A program made the position numbers and the translations under genes. This document shows, one piece after another, positions 9,038 through 17,796 of a stretch of DNA of 64,000 nt (its first letter is position 1; every line of letters starts with the position of its first letter). Below the pieces are notes generated by a model, which had not been told where the DNA came from, did no database searches, and saw only the letters and a program-made list of their open reading frames with translations. This DNA is from Dyella dinghuensis. GTDB lineage: Bacteria; Pseudomonadota; Gammaproteobacteria; Xanthomonadales; Rhodanobacteraceae. The DNA is taken from assembly GCF_003977615.1 (NCBI RefSeq), contig NZ_RYZR01000006.1, positions 496,001 to 560,000 on the forward strand, in the 5' to 3' direction.

Positions 9038-9835
9038 ATGAGTATCGAAGCCGTATCTACCCCGGACCGAGACCTGCTGCGCCCGCTACGTTATGTGTGG
9101 CGCGTGCCGTTGTTGCTGCTGCATATCGTGCTCGGCGTCATGCTGTGCGGATTCATCCTTACGTGGAATCGCAACGCCGTGATGAAAAACGGCCGCGAGC
9201 CGTTTGCGCATCGAATGATCCGCTGGTGGTCCACCGCACTCATGCGCATCTTCGGTTTGCGCTCCGTGCGTTTCGGACAACCGCTGCGCGATGCGGCGCT
9301 GTTCGTTGCCAATCACACTTCTTGGATCGACATCGAGCTGCTGCACAGTCAGCGCGCGGCGTGTTTTGTTGCGAAAGCTGAAATTGCCAGCTGGCCGCTG
9401 GTGGGCTGGCTCGCGGCAAGCGGCGGCACGATCTTCCATCGCCGCGGCAGCAATCACTCGCTGGCCGCGGTGATGCAGGTGATGGTGGATCGCCTGCGCC
9501 AAGGCCGTTCCGTCGCCGTGTTTCCGGAAGGCGGCACCGGTCATAACGGTGTGCTAAAAGTTTTCCACGCACGCATTTTTCAGGCGGCGCTGGATGCCGA
9601 TGTGCCCGTGCAACCCGTCGCACTGCGTTTCGCGCGCGATGGCAAGCGCATTGTCGATGCAGGCTTTCGCGAGCACGAAAATTTCATGCAGAATTTTCTG
9701 CGTATGCTCGGTGGGCCATCCATGGATGCGGAGGTGCATTTCCTGGAGCCGGTACCAACGAACGCAGATGGCCGGCGACGCATGGCCGAACTGGCGCGCG
9801 AGCGTATCGCCGCCTCGCTCGAGGATCGCGCATGA
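9038..9835 (+). CDS. 1-acyl-sn-glycerol-3-phosphate acyltransferase-family protein
   Basis: 265 residues. A membrane segment near residues 24-45 (LLLLHIVLGVMLCGFIL) precedes the PlsC acyltransferase domain: block I NHTSWID (the HX4D catalytic motif), block II GTIFHRRG, block III FPEGGTG, and block IV PVQPVAL. It likely acylates lysophosphatidic acid or a related lipid at the inner membrane. ATG 9038 lacks a strong ribosome site; an in-frame GTG lies two codons earlier. Its stop overlaps the start of the YheT-like hydrolase, so the two are co-translated. Whether it is the main plsC or a paralogue cannot be decided here. Confidence 0.88.
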   Translation: MSIEAVSTPDRDLLRPLRYVWRVPLLLLHIVLGVMLCGFILTWNRNAVMKNGREPFAHRMIRWWSTALMRIFGLRSVRFGQPLRDAALFVANHTSWIDIELLHSQRAACFVAKAEIASWPLVGWLAASGGTIFHRRGSNHSLAAVMQVMVDRLRQGRSVAVFPEGGTGHNGVLKVFHARIFQAALDADVPVQPVALRFARDGKRIVDAGFREHENFMQNFLRMLGGPSMDAEVHFLEPVPTNADGRRRMAELARERIAASLEDRA

Positions 9836-10851
9836 CGTTACCGCAAGGACGCGACTTTAACCCGCCGTGGCCGCTGAAAAGCGGCCATATCCAGACGATG
9901 CTTTCTTCGAGCGGCGTACGCCGCACGCTGCTGCCGCGCAACGCGTATACCGTGCTGGAAGGCGCGGAGCCGGTGATGGTGGATGGCGGTGGCGGAGTCC
10001 GTCTGACGGGTGCGTACACGGCGCAAAAAACACAGCCTGCGTCGCGAGGTCTCGCCGTGTTGTTCCACGGCTGGGAAGGCAGCGTCGACTCCACCTATGT
10101 GCTGCAGACGGGCAGCCGTTTGCTGGCAGATGGGTGGGATGTCTTCCGCCTCAACTTTCGCGATCACGGCGACAGTCACGCACTCAACGAAGCGCTTTTT
10201 CATTCCTGCCGTATCGACGAAGTCGCGCATGCCGTGGGCGATATCGCCAAGCGATGGCCGTCGCGGCCGATGGCGATTGCGGGCTTTTCGCTCGGCGGCA
10301 ATTTTGCATTGCGCGTTGCGTTGCGTGCGCCATCGCTCGGCATTCCGCTGAGTTATGCGCTGGCGGTATGTCCGATCATCGATCCAAGCGAAGGCCTATT
10401 CTCGCTCGAAGAAACCGCGCCATGGTTCTACCAGGCGTATTTCATGAACAAATGGCGCCGCTCGCTGCGTATGAAGCAGGCCGCCTTTCCGCAGCGTCAG
10501 TATTTCGAGTTGCAGGAACTGAAGCAAAATCTGCGCGGCCTGACCGAAGCGATGGTGCTGCGTCATACGGATTTCGGTTCGCTTGAAGCGTATCTGGAAG
10601 GCTATTCGGTCGCAGGCCGTGCACTGATGGCGATGCAGATTCCGGCCACGATCCTCACTGCGCGCGACGATCCGGTGATCCCCATCGATGCCTTCGAAAA
10701 GCTGGAATTGCCGAGCAACGTGGAGCTGGATATCTCCCCGTACGGCGGCCATTGCGGCTTTATCCGCGGCTGGGACATGACAAGTTTTTGCGACGATTAC
10801 ATTGCCGAGCGCTTCAATGCGATCGCCGCCGGCCAGTCGCCGTTCGCCTGA
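9832..10851 (+). CDS. YheT-family alpha/beta hydrolase
   Basis: 339 residues with an ATGA overlap to the acyltransferase. The start FNPPWPLKSGHIQTML is typical of the YheT/ABHD1-3 family. The nucleophile elbow is GFSLGGN (Ser near residue 153), the acid Asp lies in LTARDDPVIP, and the His in YGGHCGFI. No signal peptide. Members are putative esterases or acylglycerol lipases, which fits coupling to a lipid acyltransferase, but the substrate is not known. Confidence 0.88.
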   Translation: MTLPQGRDFNPPWPLKSGHIQTMLSSSGVRRTLLPRNAYTVLEGAEPVMVDGGGGVRLTGAYTAQKTQPASRGLAVLFHGWEGSVDSTYVLQTGSRLLADGWDVFRLNFRDHGDSHALNEALFHSCRIDEVAHAVGDIAKRWPSRPMAIAGFSLGGNFALRVALRAPSLGIPLSYALAVCPIIDPSEGLFSLEETAPWFYQAYFMNKWRRSLRMKQAAFPQRQYFELQELKQNLRGLTEAMVLRHTDFGSLEAYLEGYSVAGRALMAMQIPATILTARDDPVIPIDAFEKLELPSNVELDISPYGGHCGFIRGWDMTSFCDDYIAERFNAIAAGQSPFA

Positions 10852-10910
10852 CAGGGTCACATGAGTTCTAACGGCTCGCCCGTTACACTTCGCACTCAAC
10901 ATCACGGCTT

Positions 10911-12215
10911 ATGACGCGCATGCGCTCAGCTCATATCGTTATCAACACGGTTGGGTCATTGGGCGATCTGTTTCCGTTTCTGTCGGTCGGGTTGGCGTTG
11001 CAGGCGCGCGGGCATCGCGTCACCGTTGCCACGCACAGCATGCATCGCGCGGCGGTAGAGCAAGCGGGGATGCGCTTCGCCAACGCCAGCGGCATGCCGC
11101 AACCCAATGACATGGCCGCGTTTACCGAACGCGTCTTTCATCCCGTACACGGACCGCGTTTGCTAATACGCGATCTCGCCGGCACCGACGTGCGCGAGAG
11201 CTACACCAAGCTGCAATTGATTTGCGAGGATGCCGACGCACTCATCACCTCGACGCTGGCCTTTGCCGGTCAGATCCTTGGCGAAACGCTTAGCGCGTCC
11301 GGGCGATTGCACTGGGTGTCGGCCATCCTTGCGCCATCCAACGTATTATCGATTTATGAACCGCCTATCGTGGGCATAGGTTGGATCGATGCGCTCACGC
11401 ACAGTCCTTTGCGAGGCAAGCGCATCCTGCAGTGGTTGACGCTGATGCGCTTGCGCAGCTGGACGGGCCCCGTGCGCGCGTTCCGGCGCGAACTTGGATT
11501 GCGACCGGAATCCAAGCTTGGCCATCCGCTTCAGCATGGTCAGCATTCGCCCGATTGCGCCCTGGCGTTGTTTTCGCCACTGCTTGGTTCACGGCAACCG
11601 GATTGGCCACCCCAACTGCGTATCACTGGCTTTGCGCACTACGCGCAACCGGGCGCGAAGATGGATAGCGAGCTTGAAGCGTTTCTGCGCGCGGGTTCGC
11701 CGCCTTTGGTCTTTACGCTAGGTTCCACCGCTGTCCACATTGGCGCCGATTTTCTGCGCGAAAGCTTGCAAGTCTGCGAGCAGCTGGGACGTCGCGCGCT
11801 GCTCTTTACCGGTTCCTCCGACATACGTGCTTCGCTACCGGACACGCTACCTTCCTACGCACACGCCGTCGACTACGCGCCGCACGCGGCTGTTTTTCCG
11901 CATGCCGCGGCGATCATTCATCATGGCGGCATCGGCACGAGCACCGAAGCGCTGCGCGCTGGCCGGCCAATGCTGGTGGTACCGCACGGTTTCGATCAAT
12001 ACGACAACGCCGAACGACTCAAACGTCTGGGCGTGGCGCATGCGCTACCGGCGCGCGAGTACCGCGGCGATACCGCCATGCCGCTGTTGAAAGATCTCCT
12101 CGACGATCCGGCTTACGCGCAACGTGCATGGCGTTGTGCCGAAGCAATCCATGCCGAACACGGCGACACCGTTGCCGCGGACCTGATCGACGCCAATTTG
12201 CGCGAACGCTTTTAG
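10911..12215 (+). CDS. UGT-like (GT1) glycosyltransferase
   Basis: 434 residues with a GT-B fold. The N-terminal domain begins HIVINTVGSLGDLFPFLSVG, typical of MGT/UGT sterol- or macrolide-type glycosyltransferases. The C-terminal donor domain carries LVFTLGSTAVH and the signature HHGGIGTSTEALRAGRPMLV, then PHGFDQYDNAERL. It would move a sugar from a nucleotide donor to a small hydrophobic acceptor; neither is identifiable. It starts about 60 bases after yheT and may be a separate unit. Confidence 0.85.
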   Translation: MTRMRSAHIVINTVGSLGDLFPFLSVGLALQARGHRVTVATHSMHRAAVEQAGMRFANASGMPQPNDMAAFTERVFHPVHGPRLLIRDLAGTDVRESYTKLQLICEDADALITSTLAFAGQILGETLSASGRLHWVSAILAPSNVLSIYEPPIVGIGWIDALTHSPLRGKRILQWLTLMRLRSWTGPVRAFRRELGLRPESKLGHPLQHGQHSPDCALALFSPLLGSRQPDWPPQLRITGFAHYAQPGAKMDSELEAFLRAGSPPLVFTLGSTAVHIGADFLRESLQVCEQLGRRALLFTGSSDIRASLPDTLPSYAHAVDYAPHAAVFPHAAAIIHHGGIGTSTEALRAGRPMLVVPHGFDQYDNAERLKRLGVAHALPAREYRGDTAMPLLKDLLDDPAYAQRAWRCAEAIHAEHGDTVAADLIDANLRERF

Positions 12216-12353
12216 CCACTTGCCTGCGCGCACCCTGCCAAGAGACACCCTCGAAACGTGACTTTCTGCAGATGGGAGTGTGCAGGGCACGGGCGTAGTT
12301 TTCGCGGCATTGCCCCTGTACATGAAGTCCGGGGCGTCGCCGGGGAAGCTGAA

Positions 12354-13949
12354 ATGGATCGTCGCATTGACCGTCGCACATGTCGCACCGTTGCCCCAAC
12401 ACTGATTGCGCTAGTGATGGCCGCGCCTGCCTTTGCCGCGAGCCTTCCGCAAGATGGCGATGCGGTAAAAGGATCAGGACATCCTGGTTGCGATCGTGTC
12501 GACGCAAAGGTCTGTGTACAGCAAGCGATCGATGCGATGGGCGGTGAGCGACGGCTCATCGGCATTCACAGCGCCAGCTACGACGTCATCGGGCACACCG
12601 TGCTGTCGGAGCAGTCGTACCGGCAGCAACCGTTCATCACCTCGTATGAGCGCGACAAGGTTGTCGTCGATTTCGACAAGCAGCGCATCGTTCGCGATGT
12701 GCACATGACCTGGCCCGAATCCGATCCGCATCAAGCCGATCTCGATATCACCCTGATCACGGCACAGCAGGGCGGCGTCTATCACAGCAAGCAGGGTGAC
12801 TCGCCGTGTTCGCTGGCCGATCTGGACAACGCGAACGACACACTCACGCTAGGGCCTGAACGCCTGCTGCTTAACGCGGCCGCGGCAAGCGATCTGCATT
12901 ACGCACCATCGCAATGGTTGCGGGCTACGCCGCACAGCGTTGTTGAATTCACCTGGCAGGGTGTGCCGGTCAAGGTACTTCTGAACGCTTACAACCACCT
13001 GCCCGACGCCATGGAGCGCACGCGCACGTTCAAGGACATGTGGTACGCCTGGGGCGATGTCGACCAGCGCATTTATTTCGACAACTGGCATGTGGTGCAA
13101 GGCGTGGTGTATCCCACCAACAGCATCGATCAACGCAATGGCGTGTGGTACGCGTCCACGCAAGTACTCGATCCTGCGTTCAATGTCGCCATTGACGACA
13201 AGAAGTTTGCGATGGATGCCGCCGTTGCGGCAAAGAGCGCTCAGTCGAAAGGCTGGAACAGGGAGTTCAGCGATAAAAAGCGCACCGAACTTGCGCCCGG
13301 CGTCGAGCTTTATCAGGGCTCTTGGAATACGACGATCATCAAGCAGGACGATGGCGTAATCGTGCTCGAAGCGCCGATTTCAGCGAGCTATGTGAAGGGC
13401 ATTCTTGCCAAGGTGCGCAACGAATATCCGAATGCACCCATCAAAGGCGTGTTGAGCACCTCCGATTCATGGCCACATATGGCCGGTGTGCGGGAAGCTG
13501 TCGCCGAAAACGTTCCAGTGTACGTGCTCGATCTCAACAAGCCGATCGTGGAGCGGGTGGTGAGTGCGCCGCATCGGTTGCAACCCGATGCGCTTCAATC
13601 CAATCCCAAGACACCGCATTGGGTGGTCGTGGGCGATCGGCTGGAAATCGGTCACGGTGCCAATCGCGTCGAGCTGTATCCGCTGCGCGGTGCGTCGACC
13701 GAGCGGCAGTACATGGTTTATTTCCCCGAACACAAATTGCTTTATGCGAGCGACACGCTGGTCATCAACGACGACAAGACGCTCTACGATCCGGATCTGA
13801 TGGTCGAAGTGCTGCAAGCCGCTGCGCGCGAACATCTGCAGGTCAACACGGTGTATGCGATGCATCAGGGGCCGACACCATGGGCGGATGTGCAGCATCT
13901 TGTCGACCAGGCGATGAAGCCGGAAAATGCGAATAAAACGGCAAGCTGA
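12354..13949 (+). CDS. Secreted metallo-beta-lactamase-like protein with degenerate metal site
   Basis: 531 residues from ATG 12354, preceded by GGGGAAG. A signal peptide ends near MAAPAFAAS. The first about 300 residues have no recognised domain; the C-terminal about 230 follow the MBL-fold order (VELYQGSWNTTIIKQDDGVIVLEAP ... YASDTLV ... VYAMHQGPTP, given here in pieces). The metal motif that should read HxHxDH is TSDSWPHMAG, so only the last His remains; the middle His of GxAHT is replaced (GASTERQ), while the Asp in YASDTL and the His in YAMHQGP persist. It is therefore either inactive as a di-zinc hydrolase or uses a different site. Confidence 0.75.
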   Translation: MDRRIDRRTCRTVAPTLIALVMAAPAFAASLPQDGDAVKGSGHPGCDRVDAKVCVQQAIDAMGGERRLIGIHSASYDVIGHTVLSEQSYRQQPFITSYERDKVVVDFDKQRIVRDVHMTWPESDPHQADLDITLITAQQGGVYHSKQGDSPCSLADLDNANDTLTLGPERLLLNAAAASDLHYAPSQWLRATPHSVVEFTWQGVPVKVLLNAYNHLPDAMERTRTFKDMWYAWGDVDQRIYFDNWHVVQGVVYPTNSIDQRNGVWYASTQVLDPAFNVAIDDKKFAMDAAVAAKSAQSKGWNREFSDKKRTELAPGVELYQGSWNTTIIKQDDGVIVLEAPISASYVKGILAKVRNEYPNAPIKGVLSTSDSWPHMAGVREAVAENVPVYVLDLNKPIVERVVSAPHRLQPDALQSNPKTPHWVVVGDRLEIGHGANRVELYPLRGASTERQYMVYFPEHKLLYASDTLVINDDKTLYDPDLMVEVLQAAAREHLQVNTVYAMHQGPTPWADVQHLVDQAMKPENANKTAS

Positions 13950-13954
13950 TGCTT

Positions 13955-13985
13955 GCGTCCTTCCCCGGCGTGCGGGGAAGGACGC
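13955..13985. terminator. Bidirectional hairpin between MBL-like gene and AAA ATPase gene
   Basis: Perfect 12-base arms GCGTCCTTCCCC and GGGGAAGGACGC with a 7-base loop sit between two convergent genes. The stem is very stable; no long T-run follows, so it may work with Rho or as a 3' end stabiliser. Confidence 0.65.
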
Positions 13986-13991
13986 AGCTTA

Positions 13992-15473
13992 TCAATCGGC
14001 TGGCACGCAGCGGCTGGTTGCCCATTCGCGCAATGCCTGAACCTGTTCGTGCATCAACACGGACAAGGGCTTGGTTTCATGCAGTGCATTGAGCAGGATG
14101 TTCTGATCCAGCGCACTGGCATTGCCGCCTACGTCGTAAAGCGCGCTAACGACCGCTTGCTCGATTTCCGCGCCGGAGAAGCCGTCGCTCGCGGCGGCGA
14201 GTGCGTTCAGATCGAACGCGTCCGGAGCAATTTTTCGTTTCTTAAGATGCATCCCGAAGATCGCGGCGCGCACTTCGGGTCGCGGTAGATCGACGAAGAA
14301 AATTTCGTCGAAGCGGCCCTTGCGCAACAATTCCGCGGGCAATTCGTTTACCGCATTGGCCGTGGCGACAATGAATACCTTCGATTTGCGCTCTTCCATC
14401 CATGTGAGCAGATAGCCCAACACGCGGCGCGACACACCGCCGTCGTCACCGCCACCGCTGGCGAGACCCTTTTCGATTTCGTCGATCCACAGCACGCACG
14501 GTGAAAGTACTTCGCAGCTGGAAAGCGCTTCGCGAAGATTCTTCTCCGTTTCGCCCTGGTACTTGTCGTAGAGCGAACCGAAATCCAGGCGAATCAAGGG
14601 AACACCGAAGCCGCCTGCCACAGCTTTTGACGCAAGGCTCTTGCCGCAACCCTGCACGCCAAGCAGAAGCACGCCCTTCGGCGGATCGAGCGTCGGATTC
14701 GGGTCGGGATTCAAAAATACGGCGCGGCGCCGTTGCACCCAGTCGCGCACATGATCGACGCCTGCCACATCGGCGAAGTTCGCCGTAGCGTATTCGTAAT
14801 GCAGCAAACCAGACCGGTTGAGCAGCTCGAACTTGGCTTTCATCAATTCCGGCAAATCGTCGGCATTCAACGCGCCGTCGTTGTAGATCAGCTTGCGTAC
14901 GATCTTTCGCGCATCGGTGGCAGTCAGGCCGATAAGATTGCGCACGATGGAGCGCGCCGCGTCGTTATCCACCGGCAGTGCGCGATTGTTTTCACGCTGC
15001 CAGGCGGCGGCTTCGCCGCGCAGGATGCCCGCCAGTTCTTTAACATCGGGCAGCGCCAGCGGTACGCGCGTGCAGAGCGCCTCCAGTTCCGGCGGCAACT
15101 CGACTTTTGCGCCAACCAGCACAAGCGTGTGAGCGGCGGAGTTTTCGCGCTGCACGATTTCGCGCACCTGCCGCACCGTCATCGGATATTGCAGACACGA
15201 CATGAAATCGAATAGCAGGTAGATGCCGCGCTGTTCCGTGCCGCGAATGGCGGTGAGCGTAGCGGTGGCGTCCGGCGCCACCTGCTGGTCGCGCGGACCG
15301 TTGAAGTCCAGACGCTGCAAACCCTCCGTAAGTGTCCAGCTCCACAGCGGATATAAAGCCTGGGCGATGACGTGCTGAAAGCAGTCGATCACCCGCTGTT
15401 CGTCTACCGTTTCTATGACCAGCAAAGGCGTGGCAGCACGCACCAGCGTGGTCAGGTCATCAAGTTCGCTCAT
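13992..15473 (-). CDS. Ycf46-like AAA+ ATPase
   Basis: 493 residues from ATG 15473, preceded by GGGAGGAAG on the minus strand. The N-terminal about 220 residues (starting LTTLVRAATPLLVIET) are the regulatory domain of Ycf46-type proteins, a degenerate AAA module. The C-terminal AAA module has Walker A GVQGCGKS (272-279), Walker B LWIDEIEK (Asp331-Glu332), sensor 1 FIVATANAVNELP and arginine finger region LLRKGRFDEIFF. Its cellular role is unknown; cyanobacterial relatives are linked to carbon-uptake control. It is single and divergent from the PEBP gene. Confidence 0.85.
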   Translation of the reverse strand: MSELDDLTTLVRAATPLLVIETVDEQRVIDCFQHVIAQALYPLWSWTLTEGLQRLDFNGPRDQQVAPDATATLTAIRGTEQRGIYLLFDFMSCLQYPMTVRQVREIVQRENSAAHTLVLVGAKVELPPELEALCTRVPLALPDVKELAGILRGEAAAWQRENNRALPVDNDAARSIVRNLIGLTATDARKIVRKLIYNDGALNADDLPELMKAKFELLNRSGLLHYEYATANFADVAGVDHVRDWVQRRRAVFLNPDPNPTLDPPKGVLLLGVQGCGKSLASKAVAGGFGVPLIRLDFGSLYDKYQGETEKNLREALSSCEVLSPCVLWIDEIEKGLASGGGDDGGVSRRVLGYLLTWMEERKSKVFIVATANAVNELPAELLRKGRFDEIFFVDLPRPEVRAAIFGMHLKKRKIAPDAFDLNALAAASDGFSGAEIEQAVVSALYDVGGNASALDQNILLNALHETKPLSVLMHEQVQALREWATSRCVPAD

Positions 15474-15627
15474 GCTTCCTCCCTGCGGAGACATACGGTA
15501 GCAGAGCTGTCACGACCGAATCATGGCGCCGGGCGTAAACTTGCGGCTTGCTTGCGGTGTTCTCCGACTTGCAGGACGCCGCCGATGCCCCAAGGTGACT
15601 ACTTTCCAATGCATCCGGGAGAGTTCC

Positions 15628-16251
15628 ATGCAGTTACGCAGCGACCATTTCGAGCACGGCAAACCGATCCCACCCCAGTTTGCGTTTGCGCGCCTCGCCA
15701 AGCCGATCGAGCTGTCGGACAACAACAATCCGCATCTGGCATGGAAAGGTGCCCCGGCTAGTACGCGTTCGTTCGTGCTCACCTGCATCGATACGGACGT
15801 ACCGAGCAAAGCAGACGACGTCAACAAGGAAGGCCGCGAAATACCTGCCGATCTGCCGCGCGTGGAATTCGTGCATTGGCTTATGGCGAATATTCCGGTC
15901 GAATGCGGTGAACTCGCGGACGGATCGTGCAGCGACGAAATCACGCCGCACGGCAAACACGAACCATTCGGGCCGCCGGGCAGCGTGCAAGGCGTCAACA
16001 GCTACACCGATTGGTTTGCCGGCGATATCAACATGGAAGGCACGTATCTGGGATACGACGGCCCGTGCCCGCCATGGAACGACACCATCGTGCATCACTA
16101 TCACTTCAGTATCTACGCGCTGGATACCGAAACGTTGCCGGTGAAACCAGGTTTCACGCTCGCCGAATTGCGCGAAGCGATGGAAGGCCATGTATTGGCC
16201 CACGCGACGCTTACCGGTACATACAGCCTCAACCCCCGCGTTCCCGCGTGA
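15628..16251 (+). CDS. PEBP-family protein (YbhB/YbcL, Raf kinase inhibitor-like)
   Basis: 207 residues from ATG 15628, preceded by GGGAGAG. The phosphatidylethanolamine-binding fold is shown by NPHLAWKGAP, SFVLTCIDTDVPS, the ligand-loop region FVHWLMANIP, and GYDGPCPPWNDTIVHHYHF. No signal peptide, so cytoplasmic. Its ligand is unknown; bacterial YbhB-type proteins are rarely characterised. It is about 20 residues longer than E. coli YbhB owing to a loop near residues 65-85 (SKADDVNKEGREIPADLP). Confidence 0.88.
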   Translation: MQLRSDHFEHGKPIPPQFAFARLAKPIELSDNNNPHLAWKGAPASTRSFVLTCIDTDVPSKADDVNKEGREIPADLPRVEFVHWLMANIPVECGELADGSCSDEITPHGKHEPFGPPGSVQGVNSYTDWFAGDINMEGTYLGYDGPCPPWNDTIVHHYHFSIYALDTETLPVKPGFTLAELREAMEGHVLAHATLTGTYSLNPRVPA

Positions 16252-16395
16252 GGCAAATGTGACCGTAAGGATGAACGTAACCGTAAGGTAGAAGGCGTCC
16301 TAAACAGCCTTCACATGCAGACGGCACGCTTTATGGCACATGGAGTCGGGGGGCAACAGGTGTTGAACGCCCCTGGCTTCATGAGGAATGCCGTC

Positions 16396-16551
16396 ATGCT
16401 GCATTACGCCCTGGTCTTTCTGGTTATTGCTGTCATCGCCGCCCTTCTAGGATTTACGGGCATTGCCGGTACCGCCGCGTGGATTGCCAAGGTGCTGTTC
16501 GTCCTGTTCCTGGCGCTTGCCGTGATCGCGTTCTTCCGGCGATCAACCTGA
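16396..16551 (+). CDS. DUF1328 small membrane protein
   Basis: 51 residues from ATG 16396, with AGGA a few bases before. The whole protein is two hydrophobic helices ([21 protein letters not shown] and a second about residues 25-46) ending RRST, as in the DUF1328/YtjA family. These are often induced by osmotic or envelope stress. An upstream in-frame ATG at 16381 would add five residues. It heads a run of small envelope-associated genes. Confidence 0.8.
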   Translation: MLHYALVFLVIAVIAALLGFTGIAGTAAWIAKVLFVLFLALAVIAFFRRST

Positions 16552-16622
16552 ACGGGGCAGCGGCGGTTCATCCAACAAGGCGGTAAACAGGTAGAGTGAA
16601 AACCCTGCAATCGGAGAACGTC

Positions 16623-16994
16623 ATGACCAAAGAAGTCCAGGAAATCCAGGCACAAGAAAATGGCATTCATGGCCGCATCGACCACGGCGCCGAACGCATC
16701 AAGCAAGCCACGTCCGACGCGGTAGCCACCAGCAAGGAAAAATTCGCCAAAGCGGCGGACCATGTCGAGGAAGGTGTGCACAAGGCCACCGACAAGGCAG
16801 CGAACGCGGCCAATCGCACCACCGATAAAGTAAGCGAAGCGGCCGAACGCGGACGCGAGGTTTACGATCAGGCCAAAGATCGCGCCGACGAATGGCTGGA
16901 TGAAGTGCGCGACTACGTTCGCGAAAAACCGGTGCAGTCCGTAGCCATCGCGCTTGGCGCCGGCTGGCTGCTTGGCCGCATTCTTCGCCGTTAA
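16623..16994 (+). CDS. ElaB/YqjD/DUF883-like membrane-anchored protein
   Basis: 123 residues from ATG 16623 with GGAGAA before it. A long charged amphipathic helix rich in Ala, Lys, Asp and Glu (AADHVEEGVHKATDKAANAA) leads to a C-terminal hydrophobic anchor VAIALGAGWLLGRILRR. This is the layout of YqjD/ElaB proteins, which tether to the inner membrane and associate with ribosomes in stationary phase. Followed directly by a YqjE-like gene, as in E. coli yqjDE. Confidence 0.75.
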   Translation: MTKEVQEIQAQENGIHGRIDHGAERIKQATSDAVATSKEKFAKAADHVEEGVHKATDKAANAANRTTDKVSEAAERGREVYDQAKDRADEWLDEVRDYVREKPVQSVAIALGAGWLLGRILRR

Positions 16995-17020
16995 GCGAAT
17001 CACCAGCACGGGGGCGGGCG

Positions 17021-17491
17021 ATGCACGATTCCGTGCGCGAGGAAGAGGTGGCCGGACAGGCCGAGCCACCGCAGGGACCGCCGCCTAGCGGTCTGATCAG
17101 TGAATTAGTGCAGCTTGCGCAGGGCGTGCGCAAGCTGTTCGGTGCGCAACTGCATCTGTTGGCTGCCGAGTTGGGGCTGGCGCGCGCGGCCGTCTCATGG
17201 CTGCTCGTCGCCGGACTGGCTGCAACCGTCACGGGCGTCGGGCTGGGTCTCACGCTGCTGGGTTTACTGGGCCTGGTGCTGGCCAAATGGCTGGGTTCGT
17301 GGATTCTCGCCTTCGTCGTGCTGGCGTTCCTGGAAGTGGCGTTCCTGGTCGGCGCGATTGTCTTCTTCCGTCGCTGCATGCACTGGATGAGCCTGCCCGG
17401 CACGCGGCAGGAATGGCGTGCGATCATGCACGACACATTGCAAAGGGCTGAGCAGGACGTCGAAGCCGGCAAGGGGAAGGGTGACGCATGA
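17021..17491 (+). CDS. YqjE-like (phage holin family superfamily) membrane protein
   Basis: 156 residues. A short polar N terminus is followed by an amphipathic stretch (LVQLAQGVRKLFGAQLHLLA), then two strong transmembrane helices (about residues 62-115) and a cytoplasmic tail with WRAIMHDTLQRAEQDVEAG. This matches the YqjE/DUF1469 superfamily found next to YqjD. Its ATGA stop overlaps the next start. Function is not established beyond the stress association of the cluster. Confidence 0.7.
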   Translation: MHDSVREEEVAGQAEPPQGPPPSGLISELVQLAQGVRKLFGAQLHLLAAELGLARAAVSWLLVAGLAATVTGVGLGLTLLGLLGLVLAKWLGSWILAFVVLAFLEVAFLVGAIVFFRRCMHWMSLPGTRQEWRAIMHDTLQRAEQDVEAGKGKGDA

Positions 17492-17796
17492 GTCTGTTCA
17501 AACAGCTGAAACGAGTGCACAAGGCGCGCGAGCGCGTCGCGGCGCATCGCAATGAGGTGGCCATTCCCGCTGCGGCGCTGCTCGAACGCGGATATCGGCA
17601 TCCTTTGATGACGGTGGGAACGGCCGCAGGTGCCGGATTCGTGCTTGGCACACTGGGTGTCGGACCGCTGCGTGTGCCGGGCATGGCATCGATGCTGAGC
17701 GGCGGGATCGCGGAAGCGGTCGCCTATGGCACCCGGCTGATCGCCGAATTGGGCATGGACGGCGGCAGCACCGACACCGACAGCGACGACGCATGA
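17488..17796 (+). CDS. Small hypothetical protein of the yqjDE-like cluster
   Basis: 102 residues, coupled to the YqjE-like gene by an ATGA overlap and to the permease gene downstream by another. The N-terminal 35 residues are basic (FKQLKRVHKARERVAAHR), followed by a Gly/Ala-rich hydrophobic stretch (LMTVGTAAGAGFVLGTLGVG) that may be membrane-associated, and an acidic Ser/Asp tail. It occupies the yqjK position but I cannot confirm homology. Confidence 0.65.
   Translation: MSLFKQLKRVHKARERVAAHRNEVAIPAAALLERGYRHPLMTVGTAAGAGFVLGTLGVGPLRVPGMASMLSGGIAEAVAYGTRLIAELGMDGGSTDTDSDDA

Noticed and set aside
16258-16292. Short direct repeat ACCGTAAGG after the PEBP gene
   Set aside because: Two nine-base copies only, no further copies nearby and no evident role.
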